From an uncultured Lachnospiraceae bacterium (GTDB lineage Bacteria > Bacillota > Clostridia > Lachnospirales > Lachnospiraceae), in contig CAJUNR010000028.1 of NCBI GenBank assembly GCA_910587765.1, forward strand, positions 1 to 60,929: a stretch of 60,929 bases of DNA. The letters run 5' to 3'. A program made the position numbers and the translations under genes. This document shows positions 53,142 through 60,929 of the stretch, in pieces. The notes beneath the pieces were generated by a model, which was not told where the DNA came from, did not search any database, and saw nothing but the letters and a program-made list of their open reading frames with translations. Position 1 is the first letter of the stretch; each line of letters begins with the position of its first letter.

Positions 53142-54182
53142 TCATTTCGGCAGGACATTTTTAAAATACCGAATCCAATTGCCCCCGACCACCTTTTCGG
53201 CATCCTTGACAGACATTCCTCTCTGCAGAAGCGCCGCCGTCAGCTCCGGCACATGGCTGTGATTGATCAGACAATCGTTATGGCTCCCGCTGAAGGTATA
53301 CTTTGGTTCCGCTTCCGCATAGGAATCGCAGAAGTCCAGCCCCAGCCCTACTTTGTCGATGCCAATCACCGACGCCTCGTACTCGACATGCCGGCAGAGC
53401 ATCTCCAGAGGATCTTTGCCGTCCGCGCAGCCAACGAGCAGATCGCATCCGTTCAAACCCATCACTCCTCCCTGCGCCGCCAGGCTTTTCATCTGCGCAT
53501 CGCCAAGATTCCGGTAATGAAAATGTATACGCCGGCTGTTGGAATGCGTTGCCGCAAACGGCCTTGCGGCAATCCTGCGCACCGTCTCGTATCCGTCGTC
53601 ATTCAGATGGCTGACATCCAGAAACATCCCCAGCCGTTCCATCTCCCTGACCGCCTCGATTCCTTCCGGCGACAGTCCGCCCGAAATCTGCATCTTCCGG
53701 CCTGCTCTACAACAACCGCTGGCCAGATCGTTTCTCCGGCTCCAGGTCAGAGACGCCCCTCTCACCCCCAGCTCCCACAAAATCCGCAGCAGCTTCAGAT
53801 CCTTCCCGATACAGTCAAGTCCTTCCATATAAAGCAAAATGCCGATCCGGTCTTCCCGGAACACCCGCTCCATATCCGCCGCGGTCCGCACCAGACAGAA
53901 CTCCCCGTTCTGGTCCACGGCTTCCATCAGAACGCTGATCTGATCCAGCGCCGCCCGCAGCCCGCCCTCCGGAAGCTGATCGTCCCTCAGATAGACGGAC
54001 GAGACAAGCAGATTCAGGCCCCCTGCCCGCAGATTTTCCAGATAGTGCGTCCGGAGCGGATTCCGCTCCCCGTTCTGTACCCGAAAATACAGCTCCCCCG
54101 GCAGATCCAGATGGGCATCCACCACCGGCGCGCGCCGATGCAGCTCCTGCGCCTGTTCCATATAGTCTTCCCTGATTACCAT
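53142..54182 (-). CDS. Membrane dipeptidase family (M19) protein
   Basis: A 346-residue zinc peptidase of the renal dipeptidase family. The family's metal ligands are visible as VDAHLDL near the N-terminus, the bridging glutamate in LYMEGLD and histidines in ATHSNSRRIHF; a further metal-site region is LDVSHLND. These enzymes hydrolyse dipeptides, including some with D-residues. There is no signal peptide, so it is cytoplasmic here. Start: AGGAGGGG seven bases before the ATG. Confidence 0.9.
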   Translation of the reverse strand: MVIREDYMEQAQELHRRAPVVDAHLDLPGELYFRVQNGERNPLRTHYLENLRAGGLNLLVSSVYLRDDQLPEGGLRAALDQISVLMEAVDQNGEFCLVRTAADMERVFREDRIGILLYMEGLDCIGKDLKLLRILWELGVRGASLTWSRRNDLASGCCRAGRKMQISGGLSPEGIEAVREMERLGMFLDVSHLNDDGYETVRRIAARPFAATHSNSRRIHFHYRNLGDAQMKSLAAQGGVMGLNGCDLLVGCADGKDPLEMLCRHVEYEASVIGIDKVGLGLDFCDSYAEAEPKYTFSGSHNDCLINHSHVPELTAALLQRGMSVKDAEKVVGGNWIRYFKNVLPK

Positions 54183-54398
54183 CTGTCTTCCCCTCCTGTC
54201 CTGCGTTCCGCAGTTTCCTTTCTTTCCTTAATATAATATTCTTCTCCCCCGCGTCAGGTTCCCGGGATTTCTCCGCGGCTGCCGCCGGCTGTTCCGACCG
54301 TCTTCCGCCAGAATCTTCCGGAAACTCTCTGATAAATTCCCGCCGTACCCCTACGCCGTCTCCCGCATATACTATCAAAAAACGTTTCTAAACAGACT
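54183..54398. other. Divergent intergenic region, GC-rich
   Basis: About 215 bases between the dipeptidase and the class-I amidotransferase-like gene. I see no clear promoter pair, RNA motif or small gene. Confidence 0.4.
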
Positions 54399-55037
54399 AT
54401 GAAAATCCTTATCGCCGGTATCCCTCAATATACCGCCAACTACGAACACGCTCTCACGCTCTGCGGCGCCGATTTTGATACCACGCTTTACCCGGCGGAC
54501 CTGTCTTCCTATGACCGGCTGCTTCTGCCGGGCGGCGGCGACATCCACCCTTCCTGGTTCGGTCAGGAAGATCAGGGCTCCCGGTCTGTCGACCCGGAGC
54601 TGGACCGGCTGCAGTTCCGGCTTCTTCTCGGCTTCCTGCAGGCCAAAAAACCGGTCCTCGGCATCTGCCGGGGGCTGCAGATCATCAACGTCGGCCTCGG
54701 CGGCAGCCTGATTCAGGATCTTCCCACGGCAGACGGCCACCGCTTCGACGGCCGCGATCAGCTCCATACCGTACGCTGTTCCGGCAATTCCCTCCTGTAC
54801 CGCCTGTACGGCGGCACCTGCCTGGTCAACAGCGCCCACCATCAGGGGCTGGGACGGATAGCTGCGGGGTTCGACGTGACGCAGACCGCCCCGGACGGCG
54901 TCGTTGAGGCCATTGAGCACCGGACGGAACCCGTCCTCGGCGTCCAGTGGCACCCGGAACGGACGGACCGCTTCCCGCCTCATACAGGCGTCGCCGACGG
55001 CGGAAAACTCATTCGTTATTTTGCAGAGCGGATGTGA
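54399..55037 (+). CDS. Gamma-glutamyl-type peptidase C26 (PuuD-like)
   Basis: A 212-residue class-I glutamine-amidotransferase-fold hydrolase. It has the nucleophile in GICRGLQIINV (Cys about residue 89), the SAHHQGL segment and the histidine-glutamate pair in VQWHPER near the C-terminus. Relatives cleave gamma-glutamyl bonds, for example gamma-glutamyl-GABA. It is shorter than E. coli PuuD (254), as is usual for clostridial versions. There is no good Shine-Dalgarno sequence before the ATG, an unusual feature for this window. Its 3' end overlaps the convergent shikimate kinase by 29 bases. Confidence 0.88.
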   Translation: MKILIAGIPQYTANYEHALTLCGADFDTTLYPADLSSYDRLLLPGGGDIHPSWFGQEDQGSRSVDPELDRLQFRLLLGFLQAKKPVLGICRGLQIINVGLGGSLIQDLPTADGHRFDGRDQLHTVRCSGNSLLYRLYGGTCLVNSAHHQGLGRIAAGFDVTQTAPDGVVEAIEHRTEPVLGVQWHPERTDRFPPHTGVADGGKLIRYFAERM

Positions 55038-55518
55038 CCGCTTTCACAATCTCCCGGATATCCATATGCTCCCCGTCAATGGTCACATGCGCGTACCGCT
55101 CATACAACGGCGTCCGGGCCGCCATTAAATCCTCGAGCGTCTGACCGGGCTTTAATACCACGCCTCTCTCGTGCAGATCGCCCAGACGCTCTTTCAGGCT
55201 CCCGCAGGACAGCCGGAGATAGACCACCGTGGAGATTTCCCTCAGATGCTCCATCGCCTCTTCTCCGTAGACCGCGCTTCCGCCGGTGGCGATCACCGAA
55301 CGGTCCGCCGCAAGCCCGGCGTTCACCCGGTTCTCCAGCTCCAGAAAGCCCTCGTCCCCCAGCTCTGTGATCAGCTCATGAAGCAGTTTTCCGGTCTGTT
55401 CCTGAATGAGCAGATCCGAATCCACAAAACGATACCCCAGCACCTTTGCCAGAACGACCCCTACCGTACTCTTGCCCGCTCCCGGCATGCCGATCAGCGT
55501 AATATTTCTCTTCTCCAT
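55009..55518 (-). CDS. aroK: Shikimate kinase
   Basis: A 169-residue kinase with Walker A GMPGAGKSTVG near residue 13, FVDSDLLIQEQTG (shikimate/metal-binding aspartate) and the GGSAVYG segment where most family members have GGG. It catalyses ATP-dependent phosphorylation of shikimate on the way to chorismate and aromatic amino acids. The replacement of the second GGG glycine by Ser-Ala is a mild deviation. It is followed, after 20-40 bases, by nothing in the same direction; the upstream aldo/keto reductase is 39 bases away and probably shares a transcript. Confidence 0.92.
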   Translation of the reverse strand: MEKRNITLIGMPGAGKSTVGVVLAKVLGYRFVDSDLLIQEQTGKLLHELITELGDEGFLELENRVNAGLAADRSVIATGGSAVYGEEAMEHLREISTVVYLRLSCGSLKERLGDLHERGVVLKPGQTLEDLMAARTPLYERYAHVTIDGEHMDIREIVKAVTSALQNNE

Positions 55519-55557
55519 CTGTATCTCCTCAAACTTTTCCTCCGGCCTGGTCCGCCC

Positions 55558-56733
55558 CTACCTCCATATGCGGAACGTCTTTACCAGCCATGCCATGACC
55601 CGATAGCGGATATCCTCCAGTTCTGCGGCCGCCTTCTCCAGCTCGCTCCGAATCTCAATATGCTGGGGGCAAAGCCTCTCACACCGGCCGCAGCGGATGC
55701 ATTTTGACGCCGGATTCTGCCGCCTGCGGAACGCGGTTGTCATCAGATATTCTTTCCTGCCCACTTTCGGACGCTCCGTATACATCTCGTTGTAGCAGCG
55801 AAACGTCCCCGGAATATCGATTCCCTGCGGGCACGGCATGCAGTACCCGCACGCCGTGCAGCCAACCTTCACCTTCCGGTTAATCTCCTGCTTCACCTGC
55901 TCATACAGCGCCCGGTCCGCCTCCGTCAGCATCCCTTCCGCAGCCTCACAGGCCGTTTTCACATTCTCCTTTACCATCTGCAGCGAGTTCATCCCCGACA
56001 GTACAACCGTCACCTCTCTCTGATCCCAGAGCCACCGAAACGCCCACTCGGCCGGCGAGCGCTCCGTCTGCGCCATCAGTTTCTTCGCCTCCGCGGGGAG
56101 CAGCTCCACCAGCTTGCCGCCCCGCAGAGGCTCCATGATGATCACCGGAATCCCCTTCTGCCCGGCATACGCAAGCCCCTCTCTTCCCGCCTGTGTATGC
56201 TCATCCATATAATTATACTGAATCTGGCAGAAATCCCAGTCATACGCATCCAGAAGCTTTTTAAAATGATCGGAATTGCCGTGATAGGAAAATCCGATGT
56301 TATGGATCTGACCCAGCCGCAGCTTCTCTTCCACCCAGTCCTGTACGCCTTTTTCCCGCAGAACTTCCCAGGTTTCCGCGTCGTTGAGCATATGCATCAG
56401 ATAGTAATCCACATAGTCTGTCTGCAGACGGTTTAACTGCTCCTGAAAGCACCGCTCCAGACCGGCGCGGGACTTAATCAGGTAGTGAGGCAGTTTCGTC
56501 GCAATGTACACCTGAGAGCGGCAGTCGTTCCGTTTCAGAATCTCCCCCAGCGCCGCCTCGCTTCCGTGATAGACGTAAGCAGTGTCAAAATAATTCACAC
56601 CGCTTCGCACGGCCTCCATAATCTCTCTTTCCGTCTTCTCCAGATCAATTTTCCCGTTCTTCTTTGTAAAACGCAGACACCCATATCCAAGTATGGACAG
56701 CGGTGTCCCCTTCCTGTCGCTTCGATACTGCAT
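55558..56733 (-). CDS. Aldo/keto reductase with C-terminal ferredoxin domain
   Basis: A 391-residue enzyme. Residues 1-280 form the (beta/alpha)8 aldo/keto reductase domain with GYGCLRFT, the catalytic tyrosine in FDTAYVYHGSE and the lysine in IATKLP. The C-terminal part has two clusters, CTACGYCMPCPQG and CIRCGRCERLCPQ, which would hold [4Fe-4S] centres. This fusion is common in anaerobes and suggests electrons from ferredoxin as well as, or instead of, NAD(P)H. The ATG at 56733 has GGAGG eight bases upstream; a frame opening five codons earlier is less likely. Substrate unknown. Confidence 0.92.
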   Translation of the reverse strand: MQYRSDRKGTPLSILGYGCLRFTKKNGKIDLEKTEREIMEAVRSGVNYFDTAYVYHGSEAALGEILKRNDCRSQVYIATKLPHYLIKSRAGLERCFQEQLNRLQTDYVDYYLMHMLNDAETWEVLREKGVQDWVEEKLRLGQIHNIGFSYHGNSDHFKKLLDAYDWDFCQIQYNYMDEHTQAGREGLAYAGQKGIPVIIMEPLRGGKLVELLPAEAKKLMAQTERSPAEWAFRWLWDQREVTVVLSGMNSLQMVKENVKTACEAAEGMLTEADRALYEQVKQEINRKVKVGCTACGYCMPCPQGIDIPGTFRCYNEMYTERPKVGRKEYLMTTAFRRRQNPASKCIRCGRCERLCPQHIEIRSELEKAAAELEDIRYRVMAWLVKTFRIWR

Positions 56734-56920
56734 CCCGATTTCCTCCATCCTGCAATATCCCCAGTCTACCAGACCGGCGCACAGGCGTCAATGCCTGTAT
56801 GCTGCCGCCGGAAGTTCCCTTGTTTCCGCTGCCGTTTCCACATACCGGTTCCCATCCTGACAGCGTTTATCTGAACGGCGATAATATTTTCAGATAATTT
56901 AATTTTTTTTAAAATAAAGC

Positions 56921-56960
56921 TTGACAAATACATTTTATGTGTTATAATAAACACATAAAA
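56921..56960 (+). promoter_or_regulatory. Promoter with overlapping operator for an orphan RNA
   Basis: TTGACA (56921-56926) and TATAAT (56943-56948) are 16 bases apart. A perfect inverted repeat with 11-base arms TTTTATGTGTT and AACACATAAAA (56933-56943, 56950-56960) is centred on the -10, so a bound protein would block transcription. Its TGTG-N10-CACA-like core loosely recalls CRP/FNR-type sites, which is only a resemblance. Confidence 0.75.
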
Positions 56961-57385
56961 CAGAAGAGAAAAGAAAGAAAACAAAATAATCCGGAACAGA
57001 GGAGTAGGATAAGGAGGAGATTCCAATCAAAACTTAACGATATACCCCATAATATAACAGAAAGGAAGGTACGGACCACCGGTATTATAAGATTTTCAAA
57101 AAACTGAATAGATTTTCTTTTTAATTGTAATTACCAGACGGTAATAATAAATGCTTTGAGAAGGTAAAGGAACATACCTTGATAATAAAAAACCCGCGTG
57201 AAAGCCCATAAAGATTCAGCAGGAATTGCATATGGCGAAAGGTCGGAAGATGACCGCAGATCAAGGTCGTGTAAGACCATAAAAAGATAGAGAGAATACA
57301 TAGAAAGAGAGGTCAGGTCCATTGGAAATGACAGTTTGACAGGCGATATAAGAATTCGCAGAGAAGATTCTTATATCGCCTTTTT
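56957..57385 (+). ncRNA. Candidate structured non-coding RNA, about 430 nt
   Basis: The unit runs from just after a strong promoter to a strong terminator, with no gene of normal size in it. The longest plausible frame is 16 codons (ATG near 57232). Several short stems are visible near the 3' side: two tandem GGTC...GACC hairpins (about 57240-57285) and a GGTA...TACC hairpin (about 57160-57178). There is a good AAGGAGG at 57013 but no following ATG. I do not recognise the family. Candidate classes to test include raiA-type or other large Firmicute RNAs; it is not obviously tmRNA, RNase P or SRP RNA. Confidence 0.55.
57341..57385 (+). terminator. Strong intrinsic terminator of the orphan RNA
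   Basis: Perfect 15-base arms AGGCGATATAAGAAT and ATTCTTATATCGCCT (57341-57355, 57367-57381) are followed directly by TTTTT (57381-57385). It reads on the plus strand. The patatin gene ends nine bases beyond it on the other strand. Confidence 0.92.
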
Positions 57386-57393
57386 CATACTTT

Positions 57394-58407
57394 TTACCGA
57401 TATTTCCGTCTCCAGCGTTCAAAATCCCAGGTTTTCAGAAACCGCCCGGCTGCGTTCCATCCGTTCTCAAACAGCGCGCGGCTGTCCTCGGGACCAAGAT
57501 CAAAGTCTACCGCGCTGATTTTGCGGCGCGCTTCTCCTTCTCCGACTGCGGCAGGAATGCCGATAGTTCTTTCAAAATCCCCTGCAGAAAGATGATTATT
57601 GTCAATGGCGTCCAGACAGGTAGAAACGATCGCTTTCAGATAATCAATGAGGTTGGACTGCGCCTGACAGGCACGGCTGCTGCAGCGCTCCCTTTCGTCC
57701 AGAAATTTAAAACCGAACGTAGGGCGCGACGGCATCCGTTTTCCGTCGTCCAGAAGCCATACAGGATAATTGCTGAGCAACCCGCCGTCCACCACCAGAT
57801 GCTCTCTGCCCGTCCGGTCCTTCCAGCGGACCGGTTCAAAAAAGACCGGGATACTTACACTCATCCGCACCGCGGGCGCGATGCAGAACTCCTCCGGCTC
57901 CGCCGCAAATTTTTCCAGATCATCCGGAAACACCAGCAGTCTTTTCTCCGTCAGGTCGCTGGCCGTGATCTTCAATTTCCGTCCGCTTTCCGCCACATCC
58001 CCGAATCTGCGCATCCCTTTCCGGTTCAAAAGCTCATCCATCCAGTCTTCCAGATCATCCGTGTTGTAGACGCCGAGATTTGCGAGAAGCGAGAAACTCC
58101 TGCCCAGAACTCCGAAATAATCCGGCAGATCTTTGCCTTTGAACCTCGTATAGTCCAGCGTTTCCAGCTCTTTTTTCAGTTCCTTTCCGGTATATCCCGC
58201 CGCCAGCAGGGCCGCCACAACCGCTCCGGCCGAGGAACCGGCCACATCAGCAAACTGCCAGCCGGCCTGTTCCATCCTGCACACCGCTCCCACATGCCCG
58301 ATCCCGCGGACACCTCCGCCTTCAAATACCCCATTGCATATCTTCAACGCAAGACTCCCGTGTGATGTGGTTTTTATTATTGTATGCCGATGGGAGGAAA
58401 AAGACAA
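57394..58407 (-). CDS. Patatin-like phospholipase, 5' end altered by insertion
   Basis: A 337-residue patatin-family lipid acyl hydrolase. It has the oxyanion loop GGGVRGIGHVGAV, the nucleophile in GSSAG (GxSxG) and the catalytic aspartate in DGGLLSNYP. The family normally begins a few residues before the NGVFEGGG strand. Here about 20 extra residues precede it, and the serine recombinase stop is only 20 bases upstream, so the native start has probably been replaced by element sequence. A TTG at 58347 with GGGAG seven bases upstream is an alternative start giving the family's normal length. The enzyme probably still folds. Confidence 0.88.
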   Translation of the reverse strand: MSFSSHRHTIIKTTSHGSLALKICNGVFEGGGVRGIGHVGAVCRMEQAGWQFADVAGSSAGAVVAALLAAGYTGKELKKELETLDYTRFKGKDLPDYFGVLGRSFSLLANLGVYNTDDLEDWMDELLNRKGMRRFGDVAESGRKLKITASDLTEKRLLVFPDDLEKFAAEPEEFCIAPAVRMSVSIPVFFEPVRWKDRTGREHLVVDGGLLSNYPVWLLDDGKRMPSRPTFGFKFLDERERCSSRACQAQSNLIDYLKAIVSTCLDAIDNNHLSAGDFERTIGIPAAVGEGEARRKISAVDFDLGPEDSRALFENGWNAAGRFLKTWDFERWRRKYR

Positions 58408-58426
58408 AGGGAACGTCCGCGGTTAC

Positions 58427-60160
58427 TTACTCATAATCCACTCCTTCCCGCGGCAGATAAGCCGCCCTTATCTCATCCGACTGATCCGATTTTTTCAGTA
58501 GAGCGAGCGTCTCAACATGTTCACCGTTGTCCAAACCTATACTTAAATCATTTTCAATAATCGGCAGCTTAAACCGAATTGATTTAAGCCACTGACCATT
58601 GGGTTTGCGTTCCTCATAAATCTGTATTTCTGCAATCAACGCTTCGATAAGCTGTCGCCGTTCCACATCGTTCATAGCGAAATACAATTTGTCAAAATAA
58701 ATCAATACCTTGTAAATATTATCCCCTGTGATTTTCTCGGCTTCGATGGATGTCTTTTTGGCTCTGGCGTCCATCAACTGCGATTCCAGTTCTTCTATCT
58801 TATCATACATCCGATAAAGTCTGTCATCAAGGTCTGCCTTTCTTCTGATATAATGTCTGTCATCGGGATTGAGGTTATCAATTTCCTCAATCAGCTTCGA
58901 TTTGATGGCATAATCTTGACGGAGCTGTTTTTCATAATTGGTTATCTCTTGGTCTATGGCGGTCGTATCAACTTTCATGTTGATTTTTTCCTGCATCATT
59001 GCCGCAAAATGGGGATTGCTGACCAGCTTTACTATCACTTCGGCTACGGCATCGTCGAGAAGTTCTTCCTTTATCTGCTTTCTGTAATCGCATTTATGCC
59101 CCCGCTGCATACCACGGTGTTTACACCCATAATAGAAGAAATCCTTGTATTTCGTTCCGTCCTTTTTGTATTTGATGCTCTTGTTCCCATACATCCCCGC
59201 TCCGCATATGGGACACTTCACAATCCCAGAAAGCAGGTGCGTCCGCTCGTTCTTTCCCTTATTGACGTGTTCATACTTTTTCGCCTGTGCAATCAGTTTT
59301 GCCTGTGCCGCATTCCAGACATCTTCTGGGATAATCGCTTCATGCAGCCCGTCTACCAAAAGAAAATTTTCCTGTTCCACAAGATGGTATTCATTCCGTG
59401 TCCCGTGGACTTTTTCTGTTTTCCTGCGTCCATAAGCAATTTTACCGCAATAGACTGGATTTTTCAATATCAGTCGGACTAAGTGGGCATCAAAAAGAGG
59501 GTTCTTCCCATTCTGACGCTGTATCTTGCGGATGCCGTGGTTTTCCAGATATTTTGAAATCCCGTTTGAGCCAATATCCGTATTCACATACTGGTCATAG
59601 ATGGTTCGGATTGCAACCGCTTCTTCTTCGTTAATTTCCAACTTGCCATTTACGAGCTGGTATCCATATGGCGCAAATCCGCCGTTCCATTTCCCCTCTC
59701 TGGCTTTCTGGATTCTACCCTCCATTGTCTGGACACGGATATTCTCACGCTCAATTTCGGCTACCGCCGACAAAACGGAAATCATCAGCTTGCCCGCATC
59801 TTTGGACGAGTCAATCCCATCCTCCACGCAGATTAGATTCACGCCGAAGTCCTGCATGACCTGTAAAGTGGAAAGGACGTCTGCTGCATTTCTCCCAAAA
59901 CGGGATAACTTGAATACCAAGACATAAGAAATGTTATCTTTTCCTGACTTTACATCCTCCATCATCTGTCTGAATTGCATACGCCCCTCAATGGATTTAC
60001 CCGATTTCCCTGCATCCTCATACTCGCCTACAATTTCATAATCATTGAAATCTGCATACGCTTTCATCCTTGACCTCTGTGCGTCCAGTGAATAACCGTC
60101 AATCTGCATGGCGGTGGAAACCCTCTTATAAGTGTAAACCTTTATTCTTTCTTTGTTCAT
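58427..60160 (-). CDS. Large serine recombinase (integrase) of a mobile element
   Basis: A 577-residue site-specific recombinase. Residues 1-150 form the resolvase catalytic domain (YKRVSTAMQIDGYSLDAQ, with the nucleophile serine; FKLSRFGRNAADV). Next come the recombinase domain (GFAPYGYQLVNGKLEI), a zinc ribbon (CPICGAGMYGNKS ... GCKHRG ... CDYRKQ), a coiled coil (about residues 400-480) and a tail. It catalyses insertion and excision of an element between short attachment sites. Such genes usually sit at one end of their element; the stop codon is 20 bases from the patatin frame, so the junction is near 58410-58430. Ribosome site AAGGAG. Confidence 0.95.
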   Translation of the reverse strand: MNKERIKVYTYKRVSTAMQIDGYSLDAQRSRMKAYADFNDYEIVGEYEDAGKSGKSIEGRMQFRQMMEDVKSGKDNISYVLVFKLSRFGRNAADVLSTLQVMQDFGVNLICVEDGIDSSKDAGKLMISVLSAVAEIERENIRVQTMEGRIQKAREGKWNGGFAPYGYQLVNGKLEINEEEAVAIRTIYDQYVNTDIGSNGISKYLENHGIRKIQRQNGKNPLFDAHLVRLILKNPVYCGKIAYGRRKTEKVHGTRNEYHLVEQENFLLVDGLHEAIIPEDVWNAAQAKLIAQAKKYEHVNKGKNERTHLLSGIVKCPICGAGMYGNKSIKYKKDGTKYKDFFYYGCKHRGMQRGHKCDYRKQIKEELLDDAVAEVIVKLVSNPHFAAMMQEKINMKVDTTAIDQEITNYEKQLRQDYAIKSKLIEEIDNLNPDDRHYIRRKADLDDRLYRMYDKIEELESQLMDARAKKTSIEAEKITGDNIYKVLIYFDKLYFAMNDVERRQLIEALIAEIQIYEERKPNGQWLKSIRFKLPIIENDLSIGLDNGEHVETLALLKKSDQSDEIRAAYLPREGVDYE

Positions 60161-60221
60161 AATAACAGCAACTCCTTTTTAACCAAAACCGTGGTATTTA
60201 TTTTCTGCACTTAAAATTGTA

Positions 60222-60407
60222 TCAGCGGTTCTCTGAAACAACAAATGTGCGATTTTGGTGAATATTAGAGTCGCTGTTATATTCTTTGTTATGACTGGCA
60301 TCGGGCATACCGTCTATGCCCAGTTCAGAAGCGTATTTCGCTATCAGATTTGCCAGCAGGTCAGCTAAGCCGTTCCACTCATCGTCAATGAGCATATTCC
60401 GATACAC
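60222..60407 (-). CDS. Small hypothetical protein, 61 residues
   Basis: A 61-residue protein of unknown function, mostly helical at its N-terminus (LADLLANLIAKYASELG) and low-complexity towards its end. The start is either a GTG at 60407 or the ATG four codons later; AGGGGG lies upstream of both. It follows the MazF-like gene by five bases and precedes the recombinase, so it is probably transcribed with them as part of the mobile element. It does not resemble a MazE antitoxin. Confidence 0.6.
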   Translation of the reverse strand: MYRNMLIDDEWNGLADLLANLIAKYASELGIDGMPDASHNKEYNSDSNIHQNRTFVVSENR

Positions 60408-60412
60408 CCCCT

Positions 60413-60769
60413 TTATTTCTTTGTCATAGCAAGGCTAATGGCAAGAGCCTTGTCAACTCTTGCCATTATATTATCGGGCATTGTACCCATATGGTTTTTA
60501 AGCCTTTGCTTATCAATCGTCCTTATCTGTTCAAGCAGGATAATAGAATCCCTGTCAAGCCCCTCAACATCTTTTACCTCGGTATGTGTCGGCAGTTTCG
60601 CCTTTGTCTGCGTCCTTCCCGTAATTGCCGCAATAATGACTGTGGGGCTGTGGCTGTTGCCTATATCGTTGGAAACGATAAGTACGGGTCGTGTGCCGCC
60701 CTGCTCCGAACCGACAACGGGATTAAGCTCTGCGTAGAAAATGTCGCCACGCTTAATAGTCCTGTCCAT
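60413..60769 (-). CDS. MazF/PemK-family endoribonuclease toxin
   Basis: A 118-residue protein of the MazF/PemK (CcdB-fold) family. It has KRGDIFYAELNPVVGSEQGG at the N-terminus, where the first RGD-containing strand leads to the active-site arginine loop, TRPVLIVSNDIGN and the C-terminal LLEQIRTIDKQRL. Such proteins cleave mRNA at short sequences and are normally held inactive by an antitoxin encoded just upstream. AGGAGG lies eight bases before the ATG. The truncated protein upstream at 60783-60929 is in the antitoxin position but does not look like MazE in the part visible here. Confidence 0.92.
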   Translation of the reverse strand: MDRTIKRGDIFYAELNPVVGSEQGGTRPVLIVSNDIGNSHSPTVIIAAITGRTQTKAKLPTHTEVKDVEGLDRDSIILLEQIRTIDKQRLKNHMGTMPDNIMARVDKALAISLAMTKK

Positions 60770-60782
60770 AGTGTCTGACCTC

Positions 60783-60929
60783 CTATTTTGATTTAGGCAG
60801 GAATACCCTGCCTATGTAACAGCCAGACGCAAGGCAGTATTTAAGGTCGGGAGAGCATAAAACAAGCTCTGTTCCATTGACCGCCCTGCATCTGGCTTTA
60901 TGATAAAAGGCATTTTCTATTTGTCCCCG
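60783..60929 (-). CDS. C-terminal part of a gene cut by the window edge
   Basis: The minus strand is open from the window edge for 48 codons to a TAG (60785-60783), 14 bases before the MazF-like start codon. The visible end contains KARCRAVNGTE, PDLKYCLASG and IGRVFLPKSK. I do not recognise it. The distance and orientation suggest it is co-transcribed with the MazF-like gene in the mobile element. The MazF ribosome site begins two bases after the stop codon. Confidence 0.55.
   Translation of the reverse strand, partial: RGQIENAFYHKARCRAVNGTELVLCSPDLKYCLASGCYIGRVFLPKSK

Noticed and set aside
57013..57060. Leader peptide gene after the AAGGAGG site in the orphan RNA
   Set aside because: No ATG, GTG or TTG is suitably spaced and the nearest frames stop within a few codons.

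Overview
The window looks like a chromosome segment of a gut-type Clostridia member, most probably Lachnospiraceae. The basis is Gram-positive Shine-Dalgarno sites (AGGAGG), TTGACA/TATAAT promoters, BspA-type surface proteins, SpaA-fold/GH25 lysozyme architecture, FrhB and TupA-like genes inside a glycan locus, and a large serine recombinase of the kind carried by gut Firmicute mobile elements. Species is not resolved. Much of the housekeeping sequence is GC-rich; roughly 36-47 kb is visibly more AT-rich.

Layout. (1) 1-1.2 kb: the edge of a mobile element next to a tRNA-Gly(GCC) gene. It holds a 98-aa protein and a ribbon-helix-helix protein diverging around a 40-bp palindrome, a decayed second copy of the 98-aa gene, and a second terminator plus tRNA 3' fragment, so tandem element remnants at a tRNA attachment site are likely. 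(2) 1.3-13.1 kb: core functions: nitroreductase, oligoendopeptidase F, LUD protein, a MacB-type ABC exporter with a CARDB/COG1361-like surface protein, a CmpB-type membrane protein, an AlkD-like protein, and a GntR (YtrA-type)-ABC operon with a clear promoter and operator. (3) 13.3-22.7 kb: a first glycan/surface block: undecaprenyl-type glycosyltransferase, DegT aminotransferase, two polytopic membrane proteins (one polymerase/ligase-like) and a 1647-aa BspA-type repeat protein. (4) 23.2-28.7 kb: a LytTR-domain gene without a normal start, a tiny ORF with a strong ribosome site, and a 1569-aa metallophosphoesterase fused to a STAND-like NTPase and helical-repeat region, a candidate immune or signalling protein. 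(5) 29.1-52.9 kb: a capsule/exopolysaccharide locus, nearly all on the minus strand: initiating sugar transferase, UDP-uronate epimerase, flippase, pyruvyltransferase-like and FrhB-like proteins, CapA, TupA-like ATP-grasp, five glycosyltransferase-type proteins, UDP-glucose dehydrogenase and a GH25 lysozyme. Inside it lie a divergent QueC-like PP-loop enzyme and a regulator/symporter/amidohydrolase cassette. tyrS stands at the head of the transcription direction. (6) 53.1-58.4 kb: dipeptidase, C26 amidase, shikimate kinase, Fe-S aldo/keto reductase, a likely structured non-coding RNA with its own promoter and terminator, and a patatin phospholipase. (7) 58.4-60.9 kb: the end of a second mobile element: a large serine recombinase abutting the patatin 5' end, a 61-aa protein, a MazF/PemK-like toxin and a truncated upstream gene.

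How it fits together. Ugd makes UDP-glucuronate, the adjacent-locus epimerase can convert it to UDP-galacturonate, the WbaP/EpsL-like transferase starts the lipid-linked unit, the glycosyltransferases extend it, pyruvyl/other modifiers decorate it and Wzx flips it. No clear Wzy polymerase or Wzz/kinase set lies inside the main block; the best polymerase candidate is 13 kb away at 16.6-17.7 kb. The QueC-like enzyme beside the uronate epimerase suggests, as inference only, ATP-dependent amidation of a sugar carboxylate. The most unusual items are the metallophosphoesterase-STAND protein, the QueC-like protein, and the 440-nt orphan RNA.
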